From Pogona vitticeps (lineage: Eukaryota > Chordata > Lepidosauria > Squamata > Agamidae), in contig NC_135783.1 in the NCBI RefSeq assembly GCF_051106095.1, positions 308,588,322 through 308,652,321 of the forward strand: 64,000 nucleotides of DNA, in the 5' to 3' direction. The notes beneath the pieces are model-generated. The model did no database searches. It saw only the letters and a program-made list of their open reading frames with translations, and was not told the origin of the DNA. Below are positions 40,371 through 53,484 of this stretch, one piece after another. The translations under genes and the position numbers were made by a program. Each line of letters opens with the position of its first letter. Within the stretch, counting starts at the first letter, position 1.

Positions 40371-40885
40371 AAAGCCATTTGAATAATTTTGACCAAAGTT
40401 CATAGATATGGATGGATGCCATCTACTTCTAAAATATTGGGTACAGGTATAGTAATAATGACTGCTAATTAATGGATATTCAATAATTTCACAGATTGCA
40501 TGCAGAGTATGCTGCTAAACTGCCCTCCATATTTTACTCCCAGTATTTTAAATATGTTCTGACATAATGGTTTATGGCTCAAGCTTTCATTTTTTACTGC
40601 ACATGTGGTGAATTATACCAATTGTCATTCAGTGTATTATTGGCCAAAATCTACTTGCTTGATGTAGCTTAAAAATAGTGTAACTTCTAGAAGTGAATTT
40701 GCCCCAGTCATTTTTTGTGAGTTGTGTGTTCCTGAGTATGCTGATTCAACATATTGTATAATGTCTGCTGTGATTTTTTTTAACCTGAAGCAGTTTGCCT
40801 CCAAAAGTGGCATAACTACACAGGAGGATTTGGGTCTTTCTATTTTTGTATGACGGACAGAAGTATATTTATACATGACTTCCAT
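40371..40885. other. Unique sequence, no gene seen
   Basis: AT-rich, nothing recognised. Confidence 0.35.
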
Positions 40886-41045
40886 GGTTGAACCTTTAGG
40901 GCCTCTGGCAACACACTATGGAGACATTCAAGGGAAAATTAGACAATGATCTGCCAGATGAAGTTTGATTTGGATTCCTACATTGAATAGGAGGTTGGCC
41001 TTATAGGGCTCTTCAAATTCCATTATTCTATGATTGTAGGAGTCC
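40886..41045 (+). mobile_element. CR1 LINE 3' end
   Basis: The phrases ctctggcaacacactatgga, gaggttggccttatagggct and ccattattctatgatt form a decayed CR1 3' terminus, whose octamer-like end is attctatg repeats. Confidence 0.75.
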
Positions 41046-42965
41046 TACAAAGCTAATAAATGGCATTCCTCACCACTAGCACCACCAGCCTAACTATTGA
41101 TAGTCCTCTCGTTTACCCATTTATCTTCCCATAGCATTGTTATGTTTTCTAGATTAAGCCTTAGTTTGTTGATCCATTTATAGCCCTCTGTTCAAGACCT
41201 AAGCAGTTGCCTTTGAATTTGTAGATTGAAATGTGATGTAAGGTGATGTGTTATTGATGTAGTGATAACATATTTGCACAAGATTAAGATGACTTTCCCA
41301 GGTGGCTGTTAAAGCATAGGAATCCTGAAGCACAAAGACCATGGGTGGAACACATGTTAACCAATACAAACCTGTGCAGTCACTCCTTTAGAAGGGTCTG
41401 AAGTTATCATAATTCTGAGCCTTCCAGTCTCAACCCAGCTAGGTAACTGTGAACAAGATGGTATGATCTTTCATTATCAGAGACCACTCAGATGTCCAGG
41501 ATAGCTAACAAAGCAGCACTCCCAGGTTTTCTTCTCCAATGTAAATTATCCACTAAGGCAACCAAGCCTGTCAGAATCTGAAAACCAAGAGAACCGCCAC
41601 CTTCTCCAGTCTCGTATTCAAGAATGGCACATATGATATCAAACAAACGTTATCCAATTCAGAGAATCCAAATTTTACTTTTTAAATTGAAGTCTGACTT
41701 CTGACATTTGAAAAGCAATAGGTCCTGTACCCTTCCTCATTAGCAACTTTCAAGGTCCAAGTGTTAGACCCCAATCTCAGATGACAGTAGCCAGGAAGAA
41801 ATGAATTCAAAGGGTAGGCAATAGGTCTTACTTTGCAAAAAACTAGTGCAAATCTATCACAGTAGCTACAGAAAAATGTCAGCCTACAGTTTTAGCCATA
41901 CAATTGTGTTAAGTCCATGGATGATGCAAATATGTCGGACAGAACAATAGTTTGCTGGGTTTTGAGAACTAAATGCTGTACCCAGCATTTGAATTTGAAC
42001 CTTCTTCCATCAATTTGTTATTGTTTTCTTCTGAGTTTAAAAAAATTGATAGCCAGCACAGTAACCAAATAAAAGTGCACACAAATAACTATTTTCATTT
42101 TGAAATTCACTTCTATATGCTTTTAAAAAAGGAAATTTATAAACAGTTTCCTTTACAGAATGCCTTTTGATAATACTGACTTTTTTTCTTTGAAAAAAAA
42201 TCCGACATGTTCCCAGTAGTCTATCAGCTAGGTCGGCTGAATTTTTAAATAGGAACAAGGCAATTTGTACAATATTGATATGCAAGTTAGATGCTGCTTC
42301 ACGTTGCGACCCAAGACTTATATAACAGAGGGAAATGTCTTATCACCTTTTTATCTTTTCCACACTGCAGTACTTTCATCATAACTACCTAGGCCTGCTG
42401 CATAAGTTTCACACAGTCCTTTTTTCAAGCTCTTTGTAACCAATATGTGTGTCTTCTGACATGGGAGAAAAATGAAGTAGAGAGGTTTAATATTTGAAAT
42501 TTATAAACACCAAAAAACAAAAGAGCTACGACGATTGACAGTGCAATAGATTTTGCCTAGACAGGTTTTGATCTCAGGAGTGTAAATACATATGCCACAG
42601 TAAGACATTAGTTTTGAGGGCTTTTTTTAAAATAGATATGCAAACAAAGAAAAAAACTGGTTTCTTTGATTTTTATTAAACCCTCTGGAAAATTTACAAT
42701 TTATTCATGTTATGACACTCAAGCTATGTTGGCAAAGATACCAGTGCTGCAAATGTAAGCATGAGGAAGGAAGAACTTAAATCCAGATGGGAAACTTCGT
42801 TAATATATAACTTAGAAACCAATGCCTTCCTTCCTTCCTTTCTGAGAGTATGAAGAGATGGAAGATATACCCAGAAAATTAGGCTAGAGATGAGATCAAT
42901 TTGCATAATAAGCAACATTCATAAATAAACTTTCTAAATCTTTGAAGTACCTTCTGTCTGACTAA
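41046..42965. other. Unique sequence, no gene seen
   Basis: A short (ttcc) run lies at 42827-42841. The open frames are short and motif-free. No transposon body is recognised. Confidence 0.35.
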
Positions 42966-43065
42966 CGGTATGATCCTGTATCCACTTGCCTGTGAGTAAA
43001 TCCCATTGAGCCCAGTGAGAAGGACTTCTGAGTAGGCATGCATAAGATTGTGCTATAAAGCTTGA
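42966..43065. mobile_element. Short interspersed element, unclassified
   Basis: The phrases gatcctgtatccacttgcct, taaatcccattgagcccagt and gtaggcatgcataagattgt match a very common squamate short repeat whose two ends are roughly inverted. About 100 bp. Fragments of the same family appear near 35.1 and perhaps 51.68 kb. Confidence 0.5.
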
Positions 43066-44924
43066 ATTGCAGAGATGGCGGACTTAGATGGAATGGTGAA
43101 ACAAAACTGCAGGAGGAAAACTAATAGGCTATAACTTTCTGTTTCATTCTTGCTCAAAGCTGTCGAGATGATAGCTGAGAACCTAGCGAGGCTTTACAGT
43201 ACACATGGCTGAGCTGCCATAAAGGCATCAGAGCTAATCTTCCTAGATAGGTTAAAAGATGGCATATGGTATTTTAAGCACAGATTATTTGGAGGGGGGA
43301 AATCCTCAAATTTTATAGTGAGGTGAATCAAAGTCTGATTTGTTAAACCAGGTATCACTGGTGTATCTGTCTTCCCAAGCTCTGGATCTCTTGTGGGTAC
43401 TCAAAGCCAAATGTCTCCTGTGTATGAGAGAGGTGATCTGAAGCCAGCTATTCTCCTTCAAGGATGTTCTGTTCAATCTATTATCTCTCATAGGCGTGCT
43501 AGTCTACTCTATCAAAATACAGTGATTGAATAAAACATTTTATCTCAAATAAATGAATGCACTGATTTAATAAAGGTTTCTAGTGTGTGGTATTATAGTT
43601 CCCTAGATGAACACTGAAATTTCAAAATGTGAATGCTTTTCAAGGGTCCAAGTTAAATCATGACCAGCTCTCTCAAACTGTGATTGTATCTAGAAACCCA
43701 CTTAAAATGAAATTGTTCTTTGTTTTTTTGATCATCTCTAGTCCTTATTTTTAGGTAGCCTGTTTTTACTATTATAACAGTGTCTGACACTGGGGATTCA
43801 TTTTAAGAAGAGATGACAATTTACTAATTTATGATGTCTCTTCTTGTATTTTAATGTTTTTGGCAGGCTAGCCAGTGTTGATGTATTAGCAAAGCATCCC
43901 AACTGCAGACTGAGATTTTGAAAGTCATACAAAAATCTTGCTTTCATCTGATGAAGACTGAATATTTTTGACATATTTTAAATTTTAATTTATAAAAACA
44001 GACCAGATACCTGAGAAGGAAACTATTCTGTCACATGTAAATGCCTCTCTTAATTATAATTCATTTATTTGAATGTTTGCCCCATTTTGCTGATTTCAGA
44101 TTTTTTTAAAAAAAAAAATCAATTTTCATACTCATGTCTAAATATCTACAGGCAATGCCCACGTACACAGATTATGTAACCTGTTCAGCTATACCCTTAT
44201 TACTTTCAAGAGCCTCTAAACTAGAATCTGTTGTTCTATTCAAGAACATTTCTTCATTTTGAGCTCCTGTTCAATGATGTCATGCCATTGCTAATTTGAC
44301 TTTGGATGTGGCATCTCTAAAGAAATACATGTTGTGTCCAAACAGGGGTCCCCCCCATCCAACAGAGTCTTCTCTTTCCTGCATTTCCTTCTTCATTTAT
44401 TTTACCTGGAAGAACACTGGATGCTGGTTCTCCCCACCCCCATCACTTTCTTAGTGCTATTTTTCCTTTGTGTACATTCATGCTCACTTGCTCTGTTGTT
44501 AATTCCACTGTGTAATGCAGATTTCATGAGTTTTAGAGATAGTTCTGTCCTTAAAAAATAATGACATTAGTATCCTATTGCCTAGTTACGTTCAAGAAGG
44601 GCAATCATGTAAGTGTTGTCCAGCACTCCCCATCACATGAGCAGTTGTGCAACGAGGTTTAAACCCAGTTCAAGAAGGGGTTCATTATAGGGAGGTTGAT
44701 GCAGCTGCGGAAATATTCACACAATTGCTTCTCTCCTCTTGCACAGATACGTTTCTTATTCAGGCAATAGGATGCTGGCCTGAAAGCCATTTGTTCTTAA
44801 TATTTTAAATATAGTACAAGAAGACTGTGAAAAAGGAACAATCATTTATGCTAGAAGTTGCAGCTTATTTGTAAGACACTTCCTCTTTAACTACATTTTC
44901 ACCCATTCTAGTTCCTCAATTTCC
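43066..44924. other. Unique sequence, no gene seen
   Basis: AT-rich with short poly-A and poly-T runs. No gene or repeat is recognised. Confidence 0.35.
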
Positions 44925-45885
44925 TGAGAAATTGAGCTTCATCGAACTCATCCATCTAAATTGGGCCCTTCAGGCAAATGGCTGTTCCAAGAATGAAATC
45001 AAAAGAGCCATTAAACCAAGAAAGCAACACCAAACTGAAGAAGAAAAACAGCCACCCACAAATAAAGTATTTCTGCCACACATCAAAGGAGTCACTGACT
45101 GTGTGGAAGCATTTTGAAAAAACACAAACTACAAACAGTATTCAGGCCCACCACAAAAATACAACAAATGTTACAGTCAACAAAGGACAAAAGGGACCCC
45201 CTCATCATTGCAGTAGTATACCTATACCTTACGGTTGTGGACAGGTATATATTGGAACCACAAAACACAGCATCCACACCAGAATCAAAGAACATGAGCG
45301 ACACCGCAGACTAAAACAACTGAAAAAATGGCAGCAGTTGAACATGCCCTAAAACAAGCTGGACATGAAATTCTCTTTCAAAATACTGTAGTACTGGACA
45401 ACACCAGCAATCATTATGTTACACTGCACATGAAAGCCATTAAAATCCACAAACACCAGCAGAGCTTCAACAAAAAAGAAGAAAGTTTAAAACTCAACAA
45501 AACCAGGCTCCCAGCACTGAAAAATACATCCTACGAAAAGTCAACGAATTCTACCCAGCCACAAGGACCAGTGATCTCTGCACACAAAAGACAAGCTAAC
45601 GACACACATCAATCACAGTGACAGATCATCTGTCCCCCTTACCACAACAATACACCCACAACAAAAACACGCTGATCACCATAATTACCCAATCCCCTGA
45701 AAAGGACAAAAGCTGTTCCCACAGCTATAAATACTCAGCTATCAAACAAACTGCACCAGAGCACAGACAGAGTTCTGACTCCTGTCCTCTGAAGATGCCG
45801 GCCACAGAGACTGGTGAAACGTTAGGAAGAAAAACCTTAAGAACACAGCCAAACAGCCTGGAAAACCCACAACAACCAATTTTTT
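44925..45885 (+). mobile_element. Penelope-like element, 3' part with GIY-YIG endonuclease
   Basis: This is the C-terminal half of a Penelope-like retroelement. The RT-endonuclease linker is visible (FLPHIKGVTDCVEAF near 45070, VFRPTTKIQQMLQSTKDKRD near 45135), then the GIY-YIG nuclease start CGQVYIGTTKHSIHTRIKEHE (first part; about 45233-45298), then VLDNTSNHYVTLHMKAIKIH and FNKKEESLKLNKTRLPALKN. At least three frameshifts split it, and the RT core is absent. The non-coding tail (45760-45880) is the same sequence found as an inverted pair at 30.0-30.2 kb. The GIY-YIG nuclease nicks target DNA for insertion in intact family members. This copy is dead. Confidence 0.87.
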
Positions 45886-47211
45886 AAAATATAGATGAGT
45901 TTGGCATATGTGTAATGGAACTTCCACATATTTAGTATTGTATTTGTTCTCGTTTTGTTTTGTTTTAGCATACAAAATACTGTAATACTACTAAGTACTG
46001 TTAGTAAGATTTAAATTACATGTTCACCTTCCCTTTTTTCTCAGAGTCCCTTTCTCTTAATCACTTCAGCAATAAAGGAACAGGCATCTCAGATCTTCTG
46101 ACTGAATAAAGCTGATCTTGAGTGACGTCCAGGTAACTTGTTTCAATTCATTTCATTCAACATGTTCACAAGGAATATGTGGGAATGTTTATCTTCCAGC
46201 CAAATTTACTGGTCATAACAAAACGAATTAATCATGAACAATAATATCCCTGCATTTGTGAAACCACTTTATCAATGTTGATTACCCTACAAGGTAAAAA
46301 AAACATGGTAAACATTAGATCTGTGACAGCAGTCTCTACAAGATGGTCCATGACAGCATCTCTACCTTTTGATGGAGAAGGAAAAGATAGTGATATTTAG
46401 AGCCAAGCTTTGGGCTCTAGCCTGTGCTGTCTTTGCATGTATAGACATTTTAGTAGTTATACTGCCTCCCTGCCCCCACTGGTGTTTGGTTCCAGCACTG
46501 CAAGATGTGACTGCCTTGCTAGCACAATCCCTGGTGCAGACAAACAGCTTTCCTGGGGTTGAGATCCTGCCACTCACATAATTATTTTGAGACAGACAGC
46601 TCCATTACTTCAGCGCCTCTACTTCAGAAGAGGAATGGAAACATTAGGAAAAGTTTTTTTCCCTTTGATGTAGAATATGCTGCCACTTTTTGTTATTAAA
46701 ATAGGAACTAATGTTAAATAAATAAAATTTTGCCTGGAGGCTTCTGAAAACTAACGTTGTGTTTTGACAGTGTCACTCTTTTTTCCTCTGTTCCTGAAAG
46801 CATTGTGTGAGCTAAGTTAGGACTTCATGATTTTTGCTCTATGCTACATATATTAAACTCTTTCTTCTTTTTAACTTTAGTTGCTTCTGCTCACAGGACC
46901 ATGAACAAATTCTCAGAGCTCATATCAGTTGTTGTTAAACTGTTCTTTCCCAGCCACAAGCCTGTGCGCACACCTTTCTTCTAACCAGGAGCAGATTCAC
47001 CAGCAGGAGAAGACTGAAGGAAGAGACTTGCTACTGTTCTTTCCTTACGTGAAGCAGAGAATAGGTTCTTGGAAGGATCATACAAAGGAAATTAACAGTG
47101 CAATTCTAGATGGGTATCCTCAGGAACAGGCCCCCTAGAATGAGTCTAGCATTGTGTTAATGGATGGTTCTGCCCTCCCCCCCCCAAAAAAAAACCTTTT
47201 TTGGAGCAGAC
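45886..47211. other. Unique sequence, no gene seen
   Basis: A C-run/A-run boundary lies near 47175-47194. No gene is recognised. Confidence 0.35.
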
Positions 47212-47323
47212 AAGAATGCAGTAGGGAGGGCAGAACTTAATTAGACACCATTCTGCAAGATTAGTAGAAAGTAAGTCTTGTGAAACTGCAATCTTGTGCC
47301 CAGTTATATTTTTCTATTTACAA
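47212..47323. repeat. 112-bp direct repeat, copy 1
   Basis: It begins aagaatgcagtagggagggc and ends tttctatttacaa. The second copy, at 47717-47828, differs at one base by eye. The BovB insertion begins exactly at the right edge of this copy. Confidence 0.95.
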
Positions 47324-47400
47324 TTTCATGGCTGCTGTCACCATCTGCAGTGATCATGGAGCCCAGGAAAGTAAAATCTGTCACTGCCTATCTTCCCCTT
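47322..47400 (-). mobile_element. BovB RT fragment, inverted half of a twin-primed insertion
   Basis: The sequence tggctgctgtcaccatctgc, followed by gatcatggagcccaggaaag, matches the BovB RT region seen at 2448-2525, on the minus strand. It abuts a plus-strand BovB 3' end directly. Confidence 0.85.
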
Positions 47401-47471
47401 AGGGCCTGGCATGCTCTGGTCTATGGGGTCACGAAGAATCGGACATGACTAAATGACAAAATAACAAGAAC
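47401..47471 (+). mobile_element. BovB 3' end, direct half of the same insertion
   Basis: It reads gggcctggcatgctctggtc and gtcacgaagaatcggacatg, as in the 23.5 kb BovB end. An inverted upstream piece joined to a direct 3' end is the classic result of twin priming during LINE insertion. Confidence 0.85.
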
Positions 47472-47716
47472 AAAGTGACTTTTCCAGATAGAGCTTGACA
47501 ATTTTGCTTTGGAGAACACTCCTTTGTGACTTACACTGTTTGGGCACCCAAGTCTCTTCCCCAGTCCCTGCACTTATCTCATCAATGGCTAGCTCAGATC
47601 TAGGGAATGTTTATTTCTGGATCACAAATTTCAGAATCCCTGACTAAGACAGCGGAAAGAGTCTGGGATTTGGAGGCCCCTAAAGCAAATTTTCAGAGTT
47701 TTGGCTAACCTGCTTA
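47472..47716. other. Non-BovB segment between the BovB tail and repeat copy 2
   Basis: These 245 bp are neither BovB nor part of the direct repeat. They could be original flanking DNA caught in a local duplication, or sequence carried along with the LINE transcript (3' transduction). Confidence 0.5.
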
Positions 47717-47828
47717 AAGAATGCAGTAGGGAGGGCAGAACTTAATTAGACACCATTCTGCAAGATTAGTAGAAATTAAGTCTTGTGAAACTGCAATCTT
47801 GTGCCCAGTTATATTTTTCTATTTACAA
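47717..47828. repeat. 112-bp direct repeat, copy 2
   Basis: Same sequence as 47212-47323 with one difference, 505 bp downstream. After it the unique sequence continues gacactactttt. Confidence 0.95.
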
Positions 47829-50800
47829 GACACTACTTTTTCCTAAAATCATTACACTAAAAATTGAGGGTCTTCTTTTACACAGAAGTAAGCTGAGATA
47901 GCTGAGGAGAGAACAAAAAAGCACATATCTTGCCTGTGTAAAAAGGCTTCCTTCAGTCACGAGGCTTAGCTTCCTGTAGTCAGGAGACTTTGCTTCCTTC
48001 AATCACAAGCCGTATGGAACTGATGTTAGCTGATCATGTACAAACGAACTGGGCACACCTCCTTGGAGCTGGAGCCTGTAGGCTCAGATTCAGCAGGGAC
48101 TCCTAATGTCTGAGTGTTCTGAGACCAGAGGCTGAATACTCAAAGCTAAGTTTTCTTAATTTGGGGGTTAGAAAAATGGGGGGGGTTATAAACAGGGGCA
48201 TGTTATAAACTGAAAAATGTGGTATCTGGGATTAAGGTCCACTGATCTCAGTAACACTTATTTTGGGGTCTAGCATTGTGCTATAAAGCTACTGTCCTGC
48301 AAACTCTTGAGAGTAATTGGAGCTCACTGTAGGGTGTATTGGTTTTCTACCCAGGTATCAGTGAGGCCCAATGTCACTTTTAACTTTAGACAAGTTGCTG
48401 TGTTAAGAGCCAAACTGGAATACCCTGAAGAGCTAATGTTCATAACAGTCTATTAAAAAGAGATTATAAAGTACTGTGCAAAAAAATAGCCAATATTGGT
48501 TTAATGGTCACTTCCAGACTACATTCTTTGTTGCCAATTTGGAAGGTGTGATTTCCTTCACAGAACATAACCTTACCATGAATCTTGAACATTCTCTTAC
48601 ATCTGTAATGAGCAACTCAGGGTTGTCAAAGCTTAAGCCTACGACTCCTCTCAGCCCTAGCCCGCATAGGCAGGGGTGAGAGATTGCAGGAACTGTGGGC
48701 CAAAATCATCTGGAGCGTCACAGGTACTCACTCCTGCTGTAGGTGCATTCTTCAACCTACTGACTGGGTCAGGAGGTCAAAGAATTTGCTAAGACGCACT
48801 TCCCTCAGCAAAGGATAACATCTGTATACAGCTTGGGAGGTAAATTTACCTCGGCAAAAACTAATAATAATGAGAGGAGGGAGTCCAGCCCATTACCCAA
48901 CAGATCAGTTGACTATCTGGATATGTCTGATGGAGAAAGCTGAAATGAACAAAAGTGCCACTTAAAACATCTGCAGACAGCAGGCAGAATAAACAACCTG
49001 TTGACTAGTGAATGATACCCAAATTAGACCTATCTCAGGAAAGAACTGATGTTTTTCTTCTTTGTTTAGGACAGAGATGTAGGCAAAACCTTCTAGATCT
49101 TGTAAAGCTGTGTGTATGGTTAGTTATTTTAACTTTTTATAATCTACTTGTTTTAAATTAGAAGTTTGACTAGTTCAAAAGAGTAAATACATTAAGCATT
49201 TAATTAACCAGCACTGCCTTAAGCATACATTTCAAACATCACCATCACCACTTTCCATTATATACTTTCTTCTCAAGTCACCAGATGCCACATGGCTTGA
49301 AATGGGCTGAAATCCTGTTGCAGAGCTCTGCATGCGGAGTGGCAATGATGTCATTATCAGTTAAAATTAAAGGCTTATTAAAAGGCTTTCTTTGGGAATT
49401 TCATCATAATTTTTACTAGTCATATTCACACTGAAATTATTTTAATTAGTGATTTGCCTTTAATCATCAGCAATTTATCACTATGAAACTGCACAATAGG
49501 ACTTCAGCTAATGTATTTTAAAAACATATATATAGATGATCACCATTAAACAAGCTTGTTAAAGTTGTGCTTGCAAAACCCAGGTGGGTGCTCCAGGTGA
49601 GTGTATGATGCTTAGCCATGATAGAACAGAAGCCAGCAGGCATCAAAACACCAACTTTCTATTTCATTCCACAGGCTCAGACATATTAAGATAAAATAGC
49701 AATGAACAGAGAGCCCCAAGCAAATGATAAGCTATCATCTGTCACCTCCCACTTGTTAACGTACATCTAAGAAAAAGCAAAGATATTGTCAGCTTTTGCT
49801 GTCACATGACCAGTATTTCCCAGTGAAATTGCTTTTCAGCTTGACTTAATGAAAGAAGCTACAGAAGTCAGTGGGCTTTTTCTCCAGATATGTGGATTCG
49901 CCATCTTTTTCAGGACATAAGGATTCAGCAGCTAATGATCCATCTTTTTACATCTCAAGAAGTGGCTAAGACAGCTTACACAGGGGAAGAATAAGTGGTT
50001 CGACCATTATGGAAAGCAAAGCAGCTGCCTTTGGTTAGCACATATTGAGAAGGAGCAGTGGGTAGCCATGAAGTGTTCAAGGTGTGCCACATGGCCTGGC
50101 CTGCACCCCCTAAATTAGCCTTATCTCTTCAACATCCTACAAGATCCTGTTTTGTCCACATTGTCAAACTAAGATTCTAATGCCATTACAGTTAACTTCT
50201 GTATGTGCAACTTGGGCATGGAGACTATTGTGTTCTTTGCCTTAGGTGACAAAATACCTTGCCCAGAGGGAATTTGTTTCAAAAGGGTCAAACAGTTAAA
50301 ACTATTTAAATGAGGCTTGGTAGCTTAAGAAAAACCTACAACAATCCAGCTCAGATAATAAAAACCATCACTTGATGTGCTGAATACCTGTTAAAAAAAT
50401 ATATATATATGAGATAGTGAATCAACAGCAAAGCAGAGGCAAAAAAAAAAAAAACCTCCCCGGACAATGACTTTTTTGGACAATTAATTGTTGGGCTACC
50501 TCCTTACTATTGTGTCTGTGGCCTCTTCTCCAATTCGGTTGCATTAATGCCTCCAATAGCATCTTATGGTCACTCCATCTTGCGCAAAACACTGAATAGA
50601 AGGAATATTCAATTTGTTCAATTACTTCAACAGAAGAGATAACGTTCAACACACATGTAGCTGAAACACACATAAGGAAAGGAGACTAATGTATGGACCA
50701 CCTAAATCAATTGCTCAAGGTTAGCACAAATAAATCAAACCCGATGTTGTATCAGTTAGACAAGTGACCCTGAAGGAGCAGCAAAATCTGTTGAGAGTAT

Positions 50801-51396
50801 TATTGCTATGTCAGAGTTTTAGACGTTTGCTTAAATTAACAAGAAATATGTAAATCTGTAAAGTAGAAGAAAAGACCTCTATATCATTGCTATGGAAATC
50901 CAAACAAGCAACATCTAGCACTACAATTTAATGTCATTGTACATTGTCAAGAGCATAGGAAGTTTATTGAGGAAATGTAAAGACTATTCAACTTGGATAT
51001 TCCTATCTCTTTGTGGCCTGTAAGGCTTAACAAAACCAGAACATTTTTTCTATAGCCAATGGGCATTGGTCTCAACTGGGCTCCATGGAAGCGCCACAAC
51101 TAATCTTCAGAATACAGACTGTTACCATTTTCTAAGGTATGTTAAAGACTTAGCAATTGTGTGTCTAGCTGTGGTGTTGACACTTGTGAATTTTGGTTTA
51201 CCATGGACAGTTCATGATCAGGATGGGGGACCCCCGAAAGCCAAACATTTTGAGATGGCAAGTTCCTCCCATCCTGTTCCACAAGCAACCCAACCTTTTA
51301 TAGTGTTACATATTCCTGAAATCTGCTCTGCAGTTTTCCAGTTCAAGCCATAAAAGGCGAAATCCAATTTTAATTCCAGCTAGAGTAGATCCATTG
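47829..51396. other. Unique sequence; possible conserved block at 49330-49530
   Basis: 49330-49530 is non-repetitive and AT-rich, with motifs such as ttaattagtgatttgccttt, and looks like a conserved non-coding element. A homopolymer A run lies at 50441-50454. No gene is seen. Confidence 0.3.
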
Positions 51397-51690
51397 AAAT
51401 TATTATTATTATTATTATTTATTATTTATTTTATTTCTATCCCGCCTATCTGGTCTTATTCGACCACTCTAGGCGGCTTACAAATCACAGCAGTAAAATC
51501 TAAAAACATTATAAATTAATAAAAATAAAAGTCAAAATGATATAGAAAGAGAAAGATCGCCAGGGGTTAGCTGTTGGGAAGGCCTGCCTATACATAAGTG
51601 TTTTTAATTGTTTCTTGAAAATACCCAGCGAGGGAGCGGCGCGGATCTCAGGAGGTAAGTTATTCCATAGGCGAAATGAATGAGGCTAAT
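51397..51690 (-). mobile_element. L2-like LINE 3' end
   Basis: On the minus strand the RT C-terminus reads FRLWNNLPPEIRAAPSLG then FKKQLKTLMYRQAFP (about 51680-51580), followed by the untranslated region and the tail gtaagccgcctagagtggtc with aggcgggatagaaat and (aat)n. This is typical of L2-type LINEs. 5'-truncated. Confidence 0.75.
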
Positions 51691-52459
51691 CCATCAGCAT
51701 TAACATAAGTCCCATTCATTTTAGTGGTCTACTCTAGTTGAGGCTAATACTGAATCTACCTATGATAGCAGTAAAAATTATGTGGAACGTTCTTATTCCT
51801 GCTGTTAGAGGTGTAGCAAGTATTCCTATTTTTAGGTGAATGTAGGAAATGTAATTTTTTATGTAAGCCTTTTCACCATAGTCTATTGTAGTTTTTATTC
51901 TTACAAAGGTATTGATTTTATGTATTGTTTTATATGATTGGTGATGCAAGTGGTTTATAAATACTCATAAATAAAAGAAATAAGTTATGGGAAATAATAT
52001 TCATTATTTGGACTTTTCATAAATATAGTTCATGCGTTTTCATAGGTTTGTACATTTCATGATCTGGCAGGTCTCACAGACCTAGCTTTAACCAAGAATT
52101 TTTACTATAGGCTTTTCCCGAAGCATTCACTGGGCAATGGCGCCTCCCAGTGTTCACAGTGAAGAAGGCCAGATTTAACTAATGCTTCTTTAAAAATGGC
52201 CACATTTCTTCTGGATGTTAACCTTTCAAAATGATACAGATTACTCTTTCTGAGATTCTCATTGTGTTTAAAGTTCTTGAATGTTGTACTTGTAACACTT
52301 CACACACACAAACTGAATTGAACATATTATGACAATACTGTATTTTGTGAGGTGGTAACATAATTGACATTCCACTATCAAATAAAAATATGAACAATGA
52401 ATATGTTAGGTCTTATATGCACCATATATATTCTGTGTAGACCTTGCCTAGAACTATTT
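51691..52459. other. Unique AT-rich sequence, no gene seen
   Basis: Nothing recognised apart from a possible fragment of the 42966 family near 51700. Confidence 0.35.
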
Positions 52460-52665
52460 TTAAATGGATTGTTGTGCTCTTCTGCTTTAGTATTGATTTT
52501 ATTTACTGTTTTTAATATAATACTTGTTCAATTCTTTTAAAATATTTGTATACTTACCATTTTTAGCTTTTAAATATTGTCTTTTTAATGATGTCGTCCA
52601 CCTTGGGGAGGTTAAGGGGAAAGCAAGGTAAAAATATTTTAAATAAATAAAAATAACTGTTGCAT
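52460..52665 (+). mobile_element. L2-like LINE 3' tail
   Basis: An AT-rich 3' region leads to tcgtccaccttggggaggtt and aagcaaggtaaaaatatttt, then aaataaataaaaataa. It is the same type of tail as at 10.4 kb, diverged. Confidence 0.55.
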
Positions 52666-53484
52666 TAATTTATATACATTCTAGAAAAGCTCAAATTAAA
52701 TATAAAATTCAGTATTACCTTAAAGGCCCAAGTACAAAACAGTGAGGAAAGCACTACAACCTACTTATCTGATAACAATTCCTTTCATTTTATGTAGTTA
52801 TTTTTGAGTAATTGCATTACAGACTGGAGTTGCAGGGGAGTCATATTATTTTCTCATACCTTTTTGTTCCTTTTTACCCATGCTACATATATTTCCCCCT
52901 TAGTGTTTACCAGGTTTTCTAATTGGACATCAAATTGTTAACCAACCCTACATGCTAAACTTATCATTGACAAGCCTGTCATTTGGAGAAGGGACAATTC
53001 ACTATGTAAATCACCTCAGCCTAGGGTGCAAAAGTGTCATACATTCTATTAAAAAAAAACAACCATGCTATTTCTCACATTAAACTTGATGTTTTTCACT
53101 CTTTCTCCCAAACAAGGAGGGGAGCCCTAAAGTTGAAATGGCCCAGGCTTCATCAGTGTTCTCAGAGAGCTGCTCATCTTTGCCATATCTTATCTGTTCC
53201 ATAACTTTGTATCCTATTTTAACATCAAGTGGAACACTATGATTCAGAGATCTCCAGAATGGAGGGCCGTGTAATGGCAATGCCATTGAATGCCCTTTAT
53301 ATGGGTGGTGCACCAGCCACTGGACAGTATAATCCATGCCCTGCTGTAGACTACGGCAATATGCTGCATGTGAGGCTGCCCTTGAAGGCAAAATGGATGT
53401 TACAACTTGATAAATAAACCCTAAACAGCCAAGTACAGGCTACTTAAATGAGTACTTCTCCTTGTATCATACCAGTACTAACAA
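52666..53484. other. Unique sequence, no gene seen
   Basis: Two overlapping opposite-strand open frames at 53080-53417 have no motif. Confidence 0.35.
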
